Shown here: positions 51,728-59,880 of the stretch, piece after piece
Layout of the letters: each line of letters opens with the position of its first letter
How positions within the stretch are numbered: the stretch's first letter is position 1
NCBI GenBank assembly: GCA_014896455.1
Contig: JADBKJ010000004.1
Location: 17,131-81,130, forward strand
DNA length: 64,000 nucleotides
Direction of reading: 5' to 3'
DNA from: Thermoanaerobacter sp.
GTDB taxonomy: Bacteria > Bacillota > Thermoanaerobacteria > Thermoanaerobacterales > Thermoanaerobacteraceae
Position numbers and translations under genes: made by a program
Notes under the pieces: generated by a model
Told to the model about the DNA's origin: nothing
The model's input: only the letters and a program-made list of their open reading frames with translations
Database searches by the model: none

Positions 51728-53056
51728 ATGGAGTGGAGCAAAATCCCTCCCCAAAACATAGAAGCTGAACAATCCGTCTTAGGGTCAATGCTTTTATCTA
51801 GGGATGCTATAATAGACGTTTCTGAAATAATAAAGGCCGACGACTTTTATAAAGAATCCCACAAAAAATTATTCGATGTAATGATGGAGATGTTTGAAAA
51901 AGACATCCCCGTTGACCTTGTGACAGTAGTTGATGAACTTAGAAAACGCAACATGCTGGAGGCTGTTGGCGGAATCGATTATATAGCAAGCCTGTCTTCC
52001 AATGTTATTACCACTGCTAACGTATCTTACTATGCAAAGCTTATAAAAGAAAAGGCCACATTGAGAAGGCTCATTGAGGCCTCATCAGAGATTATGGAGT
52101 TAAGTTACGAAGGAGATGACGTAGAAACTGTCCTTGACATAGCAGAACAAAAAATATTTGATATAGCTCAAGGAAGAAACACTACTAATTTTTCACCTAT
52201 AAAAGACGTGTTAATGAATACCTTTTATAAAATAGAAGAACTTTACAAAAACAAAGGACAGCTTACGGGAATTCCATCTGGCTTTCCTGACCTTGACTTA
52301 AAAACTGCCGGTTTTCAGCCCTCTGACTTTATATTAGTCGCAGCAAGACCTTCAATGGGAAAAACCTCTTTTGCTTTAAATATTGCTCAAAATGCAGCTC
52401 TTTTGACAGGCCTTCCTGTTGCCATATTTAGCTTAGAGATGTCAAAAGAGCAGTTGGTAAACAGGCTTATTTGTTCTACTGCCAATATAGATAGCCAAAA
52501 ACTTAGGACAGGAAACCTTGATGAAGATGACTGGATGAAACTGGCGGCTGCAATGACTCCTCTTTCTAAAGCTCCTATTTATATTGATGACACTCCTGGA
52601 ATTGGCGTAATGGACATAAGAGCAAAGTGCCGGCGCCTTAAATTGGAAAAAGGATTAGGCTTGGTGATGATAGATTATCTGCAGCTTATGCAGGGAAGAG
52701 GAAGAGCAGAAAACAGGCAACAAGAAATTTCAGAAATATCGAGGTCTCTTAAAAGTTTAGCAAGAGAACTCAATGTTCCTGTAATCACCTTATCCCAGCT
52801 TTCCCGTGCACCTGAGTCTAGGTCAGACCACAGACCTATTTTAAGTGATTTGAGAGAATCTGGAGCAATAGAGCAGGACGCTGACATAGTAATGTTTTTG
52901 TACAGAGATGATTACTATCATAAAGATTCTGAAAAGAAAAACATAGCAGAAGTTATAATTGCAAAACACAGAAATGGACCTACAGGAGTGGTAGAACTTT
53001 TATGGCTTGCACAATATACAAAATTTGTAAGTATTGATAAATATAGAACAGAATAA
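51728..53056 (+). CDS. dnaC: Replicative DNA helicase (DnaB type)
   Basis: A 442-residue hexameric helicase; Bacillus calls this gene dnaC, others dnaB. The N-terminal domain starts PPQNIEAEQSVLGSML. The RecA-like domain has Walker A ARPSMGKTSFALNIA, Walker B GLVMIDYLQLM, and SQLSRAPESR. No intein is present. Confidence 0.95.
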   Translation: MEWSKIPPQNIEAEQSVLGSMLLSRDAIIDVSEIIKADDFYKESHKKLFDVMMEMFEKDIPVDLVTVVDELRKRNMLEAVGGIDYIASLSSNVITTANVSYYAKLIKEKATLRRLIEASSEIMELSYEGDDVETVLDIAEQKIFDIAQGRNTTNFSPIKDVLMNTFYKIEELYKNKGQLTGIPSGFPDLDLKTAGFQPSDFILVAARPSMGKTSFALNIAQNAALLTGLPVAIFSLEMSKEQLVNRLICSTANIDSQKLRTGNLDEDDWMKLAAAMTPLSKAPIYIDDTPGIGVMDIRAKCRRLKLEKGLGLVMIDYLQLMQGRGRAENRQQEISEISRSLKSLARELNVPVITLSQLSRAPESRSDHRPILSDLRESGAIEQDADIVMFLYRDDYYHKDSEKKNIAEVIIAKHRNGPTGVVELLWLAQYTKFVSIDKYRTE

Positions 53057-53092
53057 TCTTTAGCTTGATTTTAAGAAGGGATGAAAGTCATT

Positions 53093-53770
53093 ATGGCTCA
53101 TTTTGATTACCTTAAAAAAGTCCCTTATTTTAATGAACTGGAGGACAAATCCCTTGAAGAGATACATAAGATTTCTATCATAAAATCTTTTAAAAAAGGC
53201 TCTATTATTTTCATGGAGGGGGAAAAGGGAGAAGCTATATATTTTGTAAAATCCGGCAAAGTTAAAATATCAAAAACATCTTCTATCGGTAAAGAGTACA
53301 TTATTAAAATAATGGAAAAAGGGGACATATTTGCTGAGTCTATTCTATTTGTCGGTGGAGAATATCCTGCGACTGCAGAGGCTATAGAGGACTCAGAAGT
53401 GATTATGCTTAAAAATCAAGACATAGAAAACTTAATACTAAAAAACAGCGAAATAGCCTTAAGCATTATTAAACTTATGGCGAAAAGATTAAAAAATGTA
53501 GCTGTCATAATAGAAAATCTCGCTTTAAGAGATTCCATTGGCAGAACGGCTTCTGTACTTCTCACTTTTGCAAAAGAGAGAGGAATAAACACAAAAGAAG
53601 GAATTTTATTAGATTTAAATCTCAATAGGCAAGACCTTGCCAACATAGTCGGCACATCGAGAGAAAACGTCACAAGGATTTTAAGCCAAATGGACAAAGA
53701 GGGGATAATACATCTTGACAGGCAGAAAATAATAATTAGAGATGTAAAAAAGCTTAAAGAGATGCTGTAG
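53093..53770 (+). CDS. Crp/Fnr family transcriptional regulator
   Basis: About 225 residues. A cyclic-nucleotide-binding-type domain (~10-120: GSIIFMEGEKGEAIYFVKSGKVKI), a dimer helix, and a winged helix-turn-helix (LNRQDLANIVGTSRENVTRIL). No Fnr-type cysteine cluster is seen. Ligand and targets are unknown. A fragment of a close paralogue lies at 56054-56206. Start uncertain between 53081 and 53093. Confidence 0.85.
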   Translation: MAHFDYLKKVPYFNELEDKSLEEIHKISIIKSFKKGSIIFMEGEKGEAIYFVKSGKVKISKTSSIGKEYIIKIMEKGDIFAESILFVGGEYPATAEAIEDSEVIMLKNQDIENLILKNSEIALSIIKLMAKRLKNVAVIIENLALRDSIGRTASVLLTFAKERGINTKEGILLDLNLNRQDLANIVGTSRENVTRILSQMDKEGIIHLDRQKIIIRDVKKLKEML

Positions 53771-54829
53771 TGATATTTTTTCTTCCAATTTTGGTTTTAC
53801 ATTCGTCTTTTTTCTTCTTATAAATGGGATTATCTGTTATACAATATAAATCCTCATAGAGCATACACAAATCTCCATAATATTTATGAATCAAAAAATA
53901 ATTTTCACATTTTTTAAGCAAATTATATGCTTCAAAGGGCTCTTCCTGCAAATACTTTATATGTCCTAACATAAATTCGTATTCCCTTTTTCCTCTGTGG
54001 TTGAAAAGAGAAATGTCAATTTCTTCTGAGATTTCAACTATTTTATCGTATTGACCTGTGTTAAAATAAAGTATCATTTCCTGGTTTACAAATTTATAAT
54101 AAATTTCAGGATTACCCCTAAATTTTTTTTATTTTCCTCAAGAATTTTAAAAGCTTCTTCAAAATTGCCACTATACCTTATGGCGTTTATATAATTTAAA
54201 TAACACTCTGCCGTATCAGAATATTTTTCCATATATTCAAAAAGCAAAATGGCTTTTTTAATGTAATAAATAGACTTGTCATAATCTCCTATATTATAAC
54301 AAGCAATATTTAGAGATATATAAATATCAGGCATGATATTTATATGTATAAAGTTAGCCTCGGAATTTATAAAGCTTTCTAGTAGAGTTACTACTTTTTG
54401 AAATTGGCAAGTTTTAAGATAAGCATAAGCTAAATTATTGTGTATAATAAAACTTATGGGACGGTTTAAAGTCTTGAAGTAGTGTAAATATTTTTTTGCA
54501 AGATCTAAATAATTTATACCTTTTTCTAAATTATTATTTCTCAGCATAATTTTAAACAAGGTGTTTAATGCGTTACCAAAATTATCTATATTTTCTTTTT
54601 GAATCTCTTCACAGGAAGTAGTAAAAATTTTCACATATTTTCTGAGTAGTTTAAAAGCCTTATTAAACAATTTAGAATAAAAATAAGCCATACCTGCGCA
54701 ATAATATTTGTTAAGATCCTCCATTTTACAAAATTCATTATAATTGTCTTCTACTAATTTTACAATGTCGTAATAATTTTCACTGTAAAATAACTCCTTA
54801 ATAATTGAAGAAAAACTTCCTCCAGCGAT
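53754..54829 (-). pseudogene. Broken TPR-type regulator (cassette 0)
   Basis: The minus strand carries a tetratricopeptide-like helical protein in two frames: GSFSSIIKELFYSENYYDIV to EENKKNLG (about 54086-54829), then NPEIYYKFVNQEMILYF to the end (53754-54120). Joining them needs one frameshift near an A-rich run at about 54120-54130. The N-terminus with its expected helix-turn-helix is missing. The end overlaps the stop region of the Crp gene. It resembles the C-terminal half of RRNPP-like regulators, like the intact gene at 56685-57593. Confidence 0.65.
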
Positions 54830-54835
54830 TGGGGT

Positions 54836-55237
54836 ATGAAAATTTTCGCTTTTTACGTAAATTACAGTGCTTCTAATTACATTAATTACCCCATGAAATC
54901 TATTGGTGGTCATTATGTTGCTGCTTTTAATAACTTGCCAAATCATCCTGAAATAGGTAATGACAATTGTTACTTAATAGGTGTTGACGTTGTTGATGCT
55001 AGTTCTGGAATTTTAATTGGTGCAATAGATACTTTAAAATTCGTAAAAAATCCTAATGGCTCAATTTGGAATCCAAATACGTTAATATATTTTGATTTAT
55101 ATAGTTCTTATGCAATCAGTTATTATTCTACGACAACAAAAACTGTTAATTCTACTGCAAAGACTCTTTTTCAATTGGATCCTAGTTGGATACCAAACAA
55201 TTGGGCAGACTATACGACCTTAACATTTAGTTTTTAA
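54836..55237 (+). pseudogene. C-terminal fragment of a secreted-type protein (cassette 0)
   Basis: A 133-codon frame with no signal peptide and only weak start support. Its product from NYSASNYINYPMKSIGG onward is rich in Tyr, Ser, Thr and Asn, typical of an extracellular beta-rich domain, and ends QLDPSWIPNN...TLTFSF. It abuts the truncated regulator head-to-head. I do not recognise the family. It is likely the 3' part of a secreted protein whose front half was deleted. Confidence 0.55.
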
Positions 55238-55251
55238 GGAGGTGAATTGAA

Positions 55252-55968
55252 GTGAAAAAAATAAAGCCTTTAATATTAATCACTGTGAGTCTCATTCTAC
55301 TTTTTATTTTAGCTGTTGGTGCTTTTTCATTTTCAGCATCAGATCTGCAGGAGAAAGCGAATGAATTACGATTTAATAATGTTGCTAAAAATGTAGCTGC
55401 TTTTTTTAAAGGGAATAAAGATAAATTACAGATTGATAAAGGTGATGTGATTGCAGAAGTTAATGGTATACCAATATACAACAATGAATTCGAATTACGA
55501 AAGGGACTAACATTGGCATCAGGGGTACAAACTGATAATATAGATGATTATATATTGCAAAAGTTGATCAAGGAAAAAGTACAAGAATATCTAGCAAATA
55601 AATACAATATAAAGGTTTCACAAAATGAAATAAATGCATATATAGAAAAAGAAAAGAAAGAGTTTAACGAGTATCCTGAGGCAAAGAAAAAATTAGATGA
55701 ATTGATTAGTACTAGCGGTATGACAGAAGATGAATATTGGAATACCTATGAAAAATACAATGCAAAAAGGATATTGTTGTTTAGCAAATTGTACAATTCT
55801 ATTATAGAAGAAGGAATAAAGAGTGGGAGATTGAAAAAGGCCGAAGAGATGACAAACGACGTGCAAAATGAATACAAAAGGTATGTTGACAGTATAATAG
55901 ATGAATACCTAAAAAGTGCCAAAATAACAATTAACAATAAATATAAAGATATGTTTAAAGGCTTTTGA
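55252..55968 (+). CDS. SurA-N-like secreted or membrane-anchored protein without PPIase domain
   Basis: A 238-residue protein with an N-terminal hydrophobic segment (LILITVSLILLFILAVGAF). A SurA/PrsA-type chaperone domain follows from ~residue 62 (DVIAEVNGIPIYNNEFELR, LIKEKVQEYLANKYNIKVSQ, EINAYIEKEKKEF). The parvulin isomerase domain of PrsA is absent. GTG start with AAGGAGGTG. It lies 14 bases after the secreted-protein fragment, so it may have been co-transcribed as a folding helper. Confidence 0.72.
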   Translation: MKKIKPLILITVSLILLFILAVGAFSFSASDLQEKANELRFNNVAKNVAAFFKGNKDKLQIDKGDVIAEVNGIPIYNNEFELRKGLTLASGVQTDNIDDYILQKLIKEKVQEYLANKYNIKVSQNEINAYIEKEKKEFNEYPEAKKKLDELISTSGMTEDEYWNTYEKYNAKRILLFSKLYNSIIEEGIKSGRLKKAEEMTNDVQNEYKRYVDSIIDEYLKSAKITINNKYKDMFKGF

Positions 55969-55986
55969 GAACATTACCCAGACGCC

Positions 55987-56040
55987 GGGGACGGTTCCTT
56001 TTATCTGAAATTCGAAAATCAGACAAGAGGAACCGTCCCC
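55987..56040. repeat. GGACGGTTCC hairpin repeat, copy H1
   Basis: GGGGACGGTTCCT and AGGAACCGTCCCC form a long inverted repeat around a 28-base loop containing TCTGA. Similar copies are at 56415 and 62959. Confidence 0.75.
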
Positions 56041-56053
56041 TTTGTCCGCCTAT

Positions 56054-56206
56054 ATAATAGAGAACCTTGCTTTAAGAGATTCAATAGGAAGGACTGCCTC
56101 CGTGCTTTTGACCTTTGCTAAGGAAAGAGGAGTAAATGTTAAAGAAGGGATTTTGCTAAATCTATATCAAAATAAACATATAAAGTTTAAATTTTCAGAT
56201 AATTAA
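56054..56206 (+). pseudogene. Crp-family regulator fragment
   Basis: Codes IIENLALRDSIGRTASVLLT and FAKERGVNVKEGILLNL, nearly matching residues ~140-175 of the Crp gene at 53093-53770. It has neither its binding domain nor its helix-turn-helix. Silent differences show it is an old paralogue or a transferred piece, not a fresh copy. After NLYQN the match is lost. Confidence 0.75.
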
Positions 56207-56411
56207 CTTTAAACATCACTTATTAAGCTCTGAAAAGCTTTATTTTACTGCCTTTGAAGCAATTTTACAAATTTAGCCTATTGTAACGTACAGTTACAAA
56301 ATTAAAATTTTCCACTGGCGATATATGAAAAAATGTGAAAAAGAAAGAAAAAGGCGAATAACTTCGATGAAACGAAATATTGGAAGGGCTTATAAACGTT
56401 TTTGCCATTTT
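56176..56411. promoter_or_regulatory. Conserved leader repeat, copy 1 (with TTGTAAC inverted repeat)
   Basis: About 235 bases similar to 59515-59760 and 63275-63520. The hallmark is TTGTAAC-GTACA-GTTACAA (56281-56299), followed by TCCACTGGCGATATATGAA, a purine-rich stretch and GAAATATTGGAAGGGCTTA. Hairpin repeat H2 interrupts its right end, and no peptide gene follows. Confidence 0.6.
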
Positions 56412-56414
56412 ACA

Positions 56415-56477
56415 GATAAGAGGGACGGTTCCGTTTGTCTGAATTTTTTTGGATAAAAGGAACCGTCCCTCTTGTCT
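56415..56477. repeat. GGACGGTTCC hairpin repeat, copy H2
   Basis: GATAAGAGGGACGGTTCC and its inverted partner GGAACCGTCCCTCTTGTC enclose a T-rich loop. Almost identical to H3, including flanking TTACA. Confidence 0.75.
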
Positions 56478-56480
56478 CTT

Positions 56481-56651
56481 TTGAAGAGATGTTTAAAGAT
56501 ATTAGTCTTGAAAAAATAAAAAAATATCATAATTGATGCTCAAAAAGATATGGATTATAAACTTTCAGATATTGCATTTTATAACTTACTAATTCATATA
56601 GCAATTGCAATTAAGAGAATAAAACAAAATAAAACAATAAACGTTATGTAA
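56481..56651 (+). pseudogene. PRD-domain regulator fragment
   Basis: After one frameshift near 56525 the frame reads IDAQKDMDYKLSDIAFYNLL and IHIAIAIKRIKQNKTINVM, then stops. The LSDIAFYNLLIHIAIAIKRI stretch is typical of the PTS regulation domain of BglG/MtlR-type regulators. No PTS genes are nearby. Confidence 0.55.
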
Positions 56652-56684
56652 TATCAACAAGAACTCTCTATTGAGATATCTATA

Positions 56685-57593
56685 TTATAAAATTTCGCAG
56701 AACTCTATAGTTGTATTTATAAGTTTTTCCTGACCGGTTATTTCAAATAAATGTATAGATTTCGATAAAGAGTCTTTGTATTCTTCTCTGCCAAGATGGT
56801 ACTCTGCAATTGCTTTTCTAAAATACAGAAGTCCCAGACCACTTAAGGTGTTGTTCTTTACACAGGTTTCTATTCCAAGATTTGCATAATGTAAAGATTC
56901 TTCAGCAAGAGAAAGGATATGATAGTTATAGGATATATTGTAATATATTTTTATTTTTGTTTCCCATTCCTCTGGAGATAAATTTTCCAAGCAGAACAAA
57001 AGCATTTCAAGGCTTTTTTGTACACCTTCTGTTTTTTTGATAATCAAAGCCATATTCATTAAAATTCTAATTTCCATATCGCTGTAGACGAAATCAGTGT
57101 AATTAGAAAGAGAAAAGTTGGGAATAGTAAATTCCATCGCTTTTTGAAGATTTTCCATGGCTTTTTCATAATTTTTATTGATTGTTTTTTCAAAGACAGA
57201 CTCAGCAATTAGTAAGAGTTGATTTAATAACTTAGAATAATATAGGCTCATATCACCTTTTTCAAGCAATTTCTTTAACCTATCAATATCATCTCTCAAG
57301 CTCTCAAAATTTCCGCTTTCAAGCTTATTTTCAAGAGAGCATTTTATGTCAAAGAAAGTAGGAAAATCTTTTAGTCTGTATTTTAGGAGCAACTCATTTA
57401 AATCTTTTTTAACAACAGATAATAAATCAAGTGTCTCTTGACGAGGCATAACTTTGCCATTTTCAATTTTTCTAAGGGTATCGATATTGATATAAAATTG
57501 TTCTGCTACTTCTTTTTGAGTAAGACTCAAAGATTTGCGAATATTTTTGAGTTCTTCACCAAAAGACTGTAAATCGTAATAGAATCCATCCAT
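56685..57593 (-). CDS. HTH-XRE plus TPR regulator, RRNPP-like (cassette A)
   Basis: A 302-residue protein. The N-terminal XRE helix-turn-helix covers residues ~10-68 (ELKNIRKSLSLTQKEVAEQF, NIDTLRKIENGKVMPRQETL). The rest is helical repeats of TPR type (e.g. WETKIKIYYNISYNYHILSL, LGLLYFRKAIAEYHLGREEY). This plan is that of peptide-sensing RRNPP regulators (PlcR, Rgg, NprR). It faces a divergent gene for a 44-residue peptide with a signal sequence, with a palindrome between them. Peptide binding is inferred, not shown. GGGGTG precedes ATG. Confidence 0.82.
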   Translation of the reverse strand: MDGFYYDLQSFGEELKNIRKSLSLTQKEVAEQFYINIDTLRKIENGKVMPRQETLDLLSVVKKDLNELLLKYRLKDFPTFFDIKCSLENKLESGNFESLRDDIDRLKKLLEKGDMSLYYSKLLNQLLLIAESVFEKTINKNYEKAMENLQKAMEFTIPNFSLSNYTDFVYSDMEIRILMNMALIIKKTEGVQKSLEMLLFCLENLSPEEWETKIKIYYNISYNYHILSLAEESLHYANLGIETCVKNNTLSGLGLLYFRKAIAEYHLGREEYKDSLSKSIHLFEITGQEKLINTTIEFCEIL

Positions 57594-57608
57594 TTTTTAA
57601 CACCCCAC

Positions 57609-57624
57609 CCCGATTCAAATCGGG
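57609..57624. promoter_or_regulatory. Palindromic operator between regulator and peptide
   Basis: CCCGATTCAAATCGGG: 7-bp arms around a CA centre. It touches the -35 of the peptide promoter and lies in the 5' leader of the regulator. A perfect 16-bp version, CCCGATTTAAATCGGG, is kept at 60619-60634 in the decayed cassette C. Confidence 0.72.
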
Positions 57625-57677
57625 TTGAAATTATTTACTTTACCATATATTATATAGTTAAGGAAAAGATATGTAAA
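57625..57677. promoter_or_regulatory. Overlapping divergent promoters
   Basis: Plus strand: TTGAAA (57625-57630), 17 nt, TATTAT (57648-57653), towards the peptide gene. Minus strand: TTTACA (57677-57672), 17 nt, TATAAT (57654-57649), towards the regulator gene. The two -10 boxes overlap almost completely, so only one polymerase can bind at a time. Confidence 0.72.
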
Positions 57678-57690
57678 GGGGAATGGAAAA

Positions 57691-57825
57691 ATGAAAAGAA
57701 AATTAATGATTATAATCTTAGCATTTACTATTTTATTGTCTTCTTTATACTTTAATACAGGCATAATTGCACCATTAGGAGAGGAAGATTTAATAAGATG
57801 GCATTCTGTAATACCTGGGAGGTGA
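57691..57825 (+). CDS. 44-aa signal-peptide-bearing peptide, candidate signal precursor
   Basis: ATG at 57691 after AAGGGG. The product has a basic start (MKRKLM), a hydrophobic core (IIILAFTILLSSLYF), then NTGIIAPLGEEDLIRWHSVI-PGR. This is the form of a Phr/PapR-type exported precursor: signal sequence plus a short hydrophilic C-terminus. It lies divergent to the RRNPP-like regulator. Two decayed relatives (59881-60026 and 60690-60737) keep the reading frame end with different residues before GR. It could instead be a small antimicrobial peptide. Confidence 0.68.
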   Translation: MKRKLMIIILAFTILLSSLYFNTGIIAPLGEEDLIRWHSVIPGR

Positions 57826-57887
57826 TGATAAAATGCGTTAAAATAACATTTTGGTAGTAAAAATTATTTAACAGGGGGGAGTAAAAA

Positions 57888-58511
57888 ATTATAAAATATA
57901 AAAATATATTGATGGTAATTATTTTGATTGTGGTCATAATTGCGTTAACATTTTTATATTGCAAAATACATTTGGGTAATATATACAAAATTAGGGATAA
58001 CTTAATAACAAATAACGAAACCACTGATAATTTGGATATATTAAGCTATAAAGATTATAAGGAATTATTTGAAACAATGGTTAAGACTTTTAACATAGAA
58101 GGTTTCAAAGTAAATGCTAGCACTATAGATGGGAATGTTACTGCAATTGAAAAAGAACTATCATTTGGTAAAAGGGAGTTTTTGACTTTAAACGGTGATT
58201 TTAATTCACCAAATACTGATGAACAGTTTACTATAGAAAATGAAAAACAGAATATACAAATAACAGTTGGAATTTACTACACGGAAAATTATATTGGTAA
58301 TGATTTTGTGGGATGGATTTATAATAAAGGATTTGCACATTTAAATAAAAATTTAGCAGAAAAAAATAGTACAGCTGTTTTAACATATAAAAATTTGATA
58401 GTTTTAGTTCAATATTCATCAACAAGCGAAGTAGATATATCATTAATGAATAATGTCATGAAAGCATTGATAGAAATATTAAAAAATTTTGATAAGACAA
58501 AAAATGATTAG
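57888..58511 (+). CDS. Membrane-anchored or secreted hypothetical protein, ~207 aa
   Basis: Unrecognised. One N-terminal hydrophobic segment (ILMVIILIVVIIALTFLY) is followed by a hydrophilic domain (SYKDYKELFETMVKTFNIEG, GIYYTENYIGNDFVGWIYNK). The strongest ribosome site (AGGGGGGAG) points to ATT at 57888, giving MIKYKNILMV; TTG at 57909 or ATG at 57912 would cut into the hydrophobic segment. It is likely co-transcribed with the peptide gene 62 bases upstream. Confidence 0.62.
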   Translation: MIKYKNILMVIILIVVIIALTFLYCKIHLGNIYKIRDNLITNNETTDNLDILSYKDYKELFETMVKTFNIEGFKVNASTIDGNVTAIEKELSFGKREFLTLNGDFNSPNTDEQFTIENEKQNIQITVGIYYTENYIGNDFVGWIYNKGFAHLNKNLAEKNSTAVLTYKNLIVLVQYSSTSEVDISLMNNVMKALIEILKNFDKTKND

Positions 58512-58580
58512 ACTAGATATGATAATAACTACTTTTAAACTTTTAAAATATAATTTATGAAGAGAAAGGAGAAATCCAGA

Positions 58581-59327
58581 ATGAAAAAAATTATATTGTT
58601 ACTTATGATTCTTGTCTTTACATTATTTATAAATGCATATTTTGTTTATGCAAATGATTTATCCAATGGTAATGATAATACAATACCAGATAATGTATTA
58701 GAAAAGGTCAAAAGTAAAGTAGAAAAATCCCAATTCAAATTGCCAGAAATAAGAGCTTGGGAAATAGATAAAGATGGAAGCAAAAGAGAAGTTATCCCAA
58801 AAAGTATCAAAAATAACAATGACTTAATATCTACTATGGGAGTGCCTAATGACGGTTATATATATGTTTTTGATCACTATGATCCTAATTATGTAAGTAA
58901 AAATTGGCATTATGCAAGTGCAGGGACATACAGATTAGCAAATTATACTAATACCCCAATAGATGGTACTTATAAACAGCTGAACACCAAACAAATTTAT
59001 TGGAATGTTTCAGCAAATGTTTCAGGAGAAACTACAGTAGGGAATGGGTTTCTTGCCGGAATAAAATTAAAAACAGGTGTAGAAGTTGACAGAAGTCAAA
59101 CATGGTATGCAGGAAAAGAGTATGGAGTTGCTTTTACCGTTCCTCCACGTACAGTATATTATTTAACTAATTATCAAGTGGGCATTAATTCTTCGGGGTT
59201 ATTATATTGGAAAAAATATTCACCTTCAGGGACTTCATGGTTAGGTTGGTATACTGAAACCGCTGGGGGAACTGTTATTGATAAAGACGACATAAATATA
59301 GAAGTGACAGATTCTGAACCAATGTAA
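58581..59327 (+). CDS. Secreted protein of unknown function (cassette A)
   Basis: A 248-residue protein with a clear signal peptide (KKIILLLMILVFTLF, cleavage near VYA-ND). The mature part begins with an acidic, Asn-rich stretch, then a Tyr/Trp/Gly-rich domain (GYIYVFDHYDPNY, ETTVGNGFLAGIKLKTGVEV, WYTETAGGTVIDKDDI) that looks beta-stranded. No known domain recognised. I chose ATG at 58581 after AAAGGAG; the open frame begins at 58557. A terminator follows. Confidence 0.72.
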   Translation: MKKIILLLMILVFTLFINAYFVYANDLSNGNDNTIPDNVLEKVKSKVEKSQFKLPEIRAWEIDKDGSKREVIPKSIKNNNDLISTMGVPNDGYIYVFDHYDPNYVSKNWHYASAGTYRLANYTNTPIDGTYKQLNTKQIYWNVSANVSGETTVGNGFLAGIKLKTGVEVDRSQTWYAGKEYGVAFTVPPRTVYYLTNYQVGINSSGLLYWKKYSPSGTSWLGWYTETAGGTVIDKDDINIEVTDSEPM

Positions 59328-59364
59328 AACTTAATAAAAAGAACGGTTCATCTTGTTTAAAATC

Positions 59365-59396
59365 AAAAAGTCCTCTAGAAATAGGAGGGCTTTTTG
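59365..59396 (+). terminator. Terminator of cassette A
   Basis: AAAAAGTCCTC / AGGAGGGCTTTTT stem with loop TAGAAAT, ending in T-run. Confidence 0.75.
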
Positions 59397-59785
59397 ATTT
59401 ATTCTCTATTAGAAAACATTATTTCGCCATTGTCAGAAACAAAAGTATAAAAAGTTTTTGTAATTATAACATTTCTACCTATAGGAGAGAATGACAAAAA
59501 ATTAAAAGCGGAGGTATATAAAGTTTAAATTTTCAAACAATTTATTTTAAGAATGCCTTTCTATGTTCTGTAATAGATAATCCTACAGTCGTTGAAACTA
59601 TTTTACAAATTTAACCTGTTATAACTTAGAGTTACAAAATTAAAAATTTTCACTGGTGACATATGAAGAAAAGAGAAAAAGAAAGAAAAAGTGAATAATT
59701 TCGATAAAACGAAATATTGGGGAGGCTTATAAACGTTTTTACCATTTCATTGGTAAAGGTAAAAATGTCAGAATAAAGCAAATAT
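59397..59785. promoter_or_regulatory. Conserved leader repeat, copy 2
   Basis: Matches copy 3 (63165-63545) over ~380 bases, starting at CTATTAGAAAA. The inverted repeat here is TTATAAC-TTAGA-GTTACAA (59619-59637). Inverse-strand codons for TFVSDNGEIMFSNRE end in a stop here and have a counterpart (TFVSANDGMIFSNR) in copy 3, so the left part may be a gene-end remnant. No peptide gene follows. Confidence 0.55.
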
Positions 59786-59838
59786 TTTTAAGTTCCTCAT
59801 AAAAAACTTCTAAGTTACAGTAGAACTCATCCATTTTT
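59786..59838 (-). pseudogene. Regulator 5' remnant (cassette B)
   Basis: The minus strand encodes MDEFYCNLEVFYEELKNI, clearly related to the start of the cassette A regulator (MDGFYYDLQSFGEELKNI). Similarity ends within 20 codons. It is followed by a degraded operator (ATTCAAAT core, 59851-59858). Confidence 0.65.
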
Positions 59839-59880
59839 GACACTAATCCTAATTCAAATGGAAAGAAAAGACATGTAAAG

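Noticed and set aside
56176..56411. The repeated leader as a c-di-GMP or other known riboswitch
   Set aside because: None of the class cores I know fits, and a possible CTGGC/GCCAG pairing in copy 3 is not kept in copy 1.
57823..57860. A second ten-residue peptide (MIKCVKITFW) right after the 44-aa ORF
   Set aside because: The ATG is only one base from GGAGGT, so it is badly spaced, and the frame is not kept in copies B and C.
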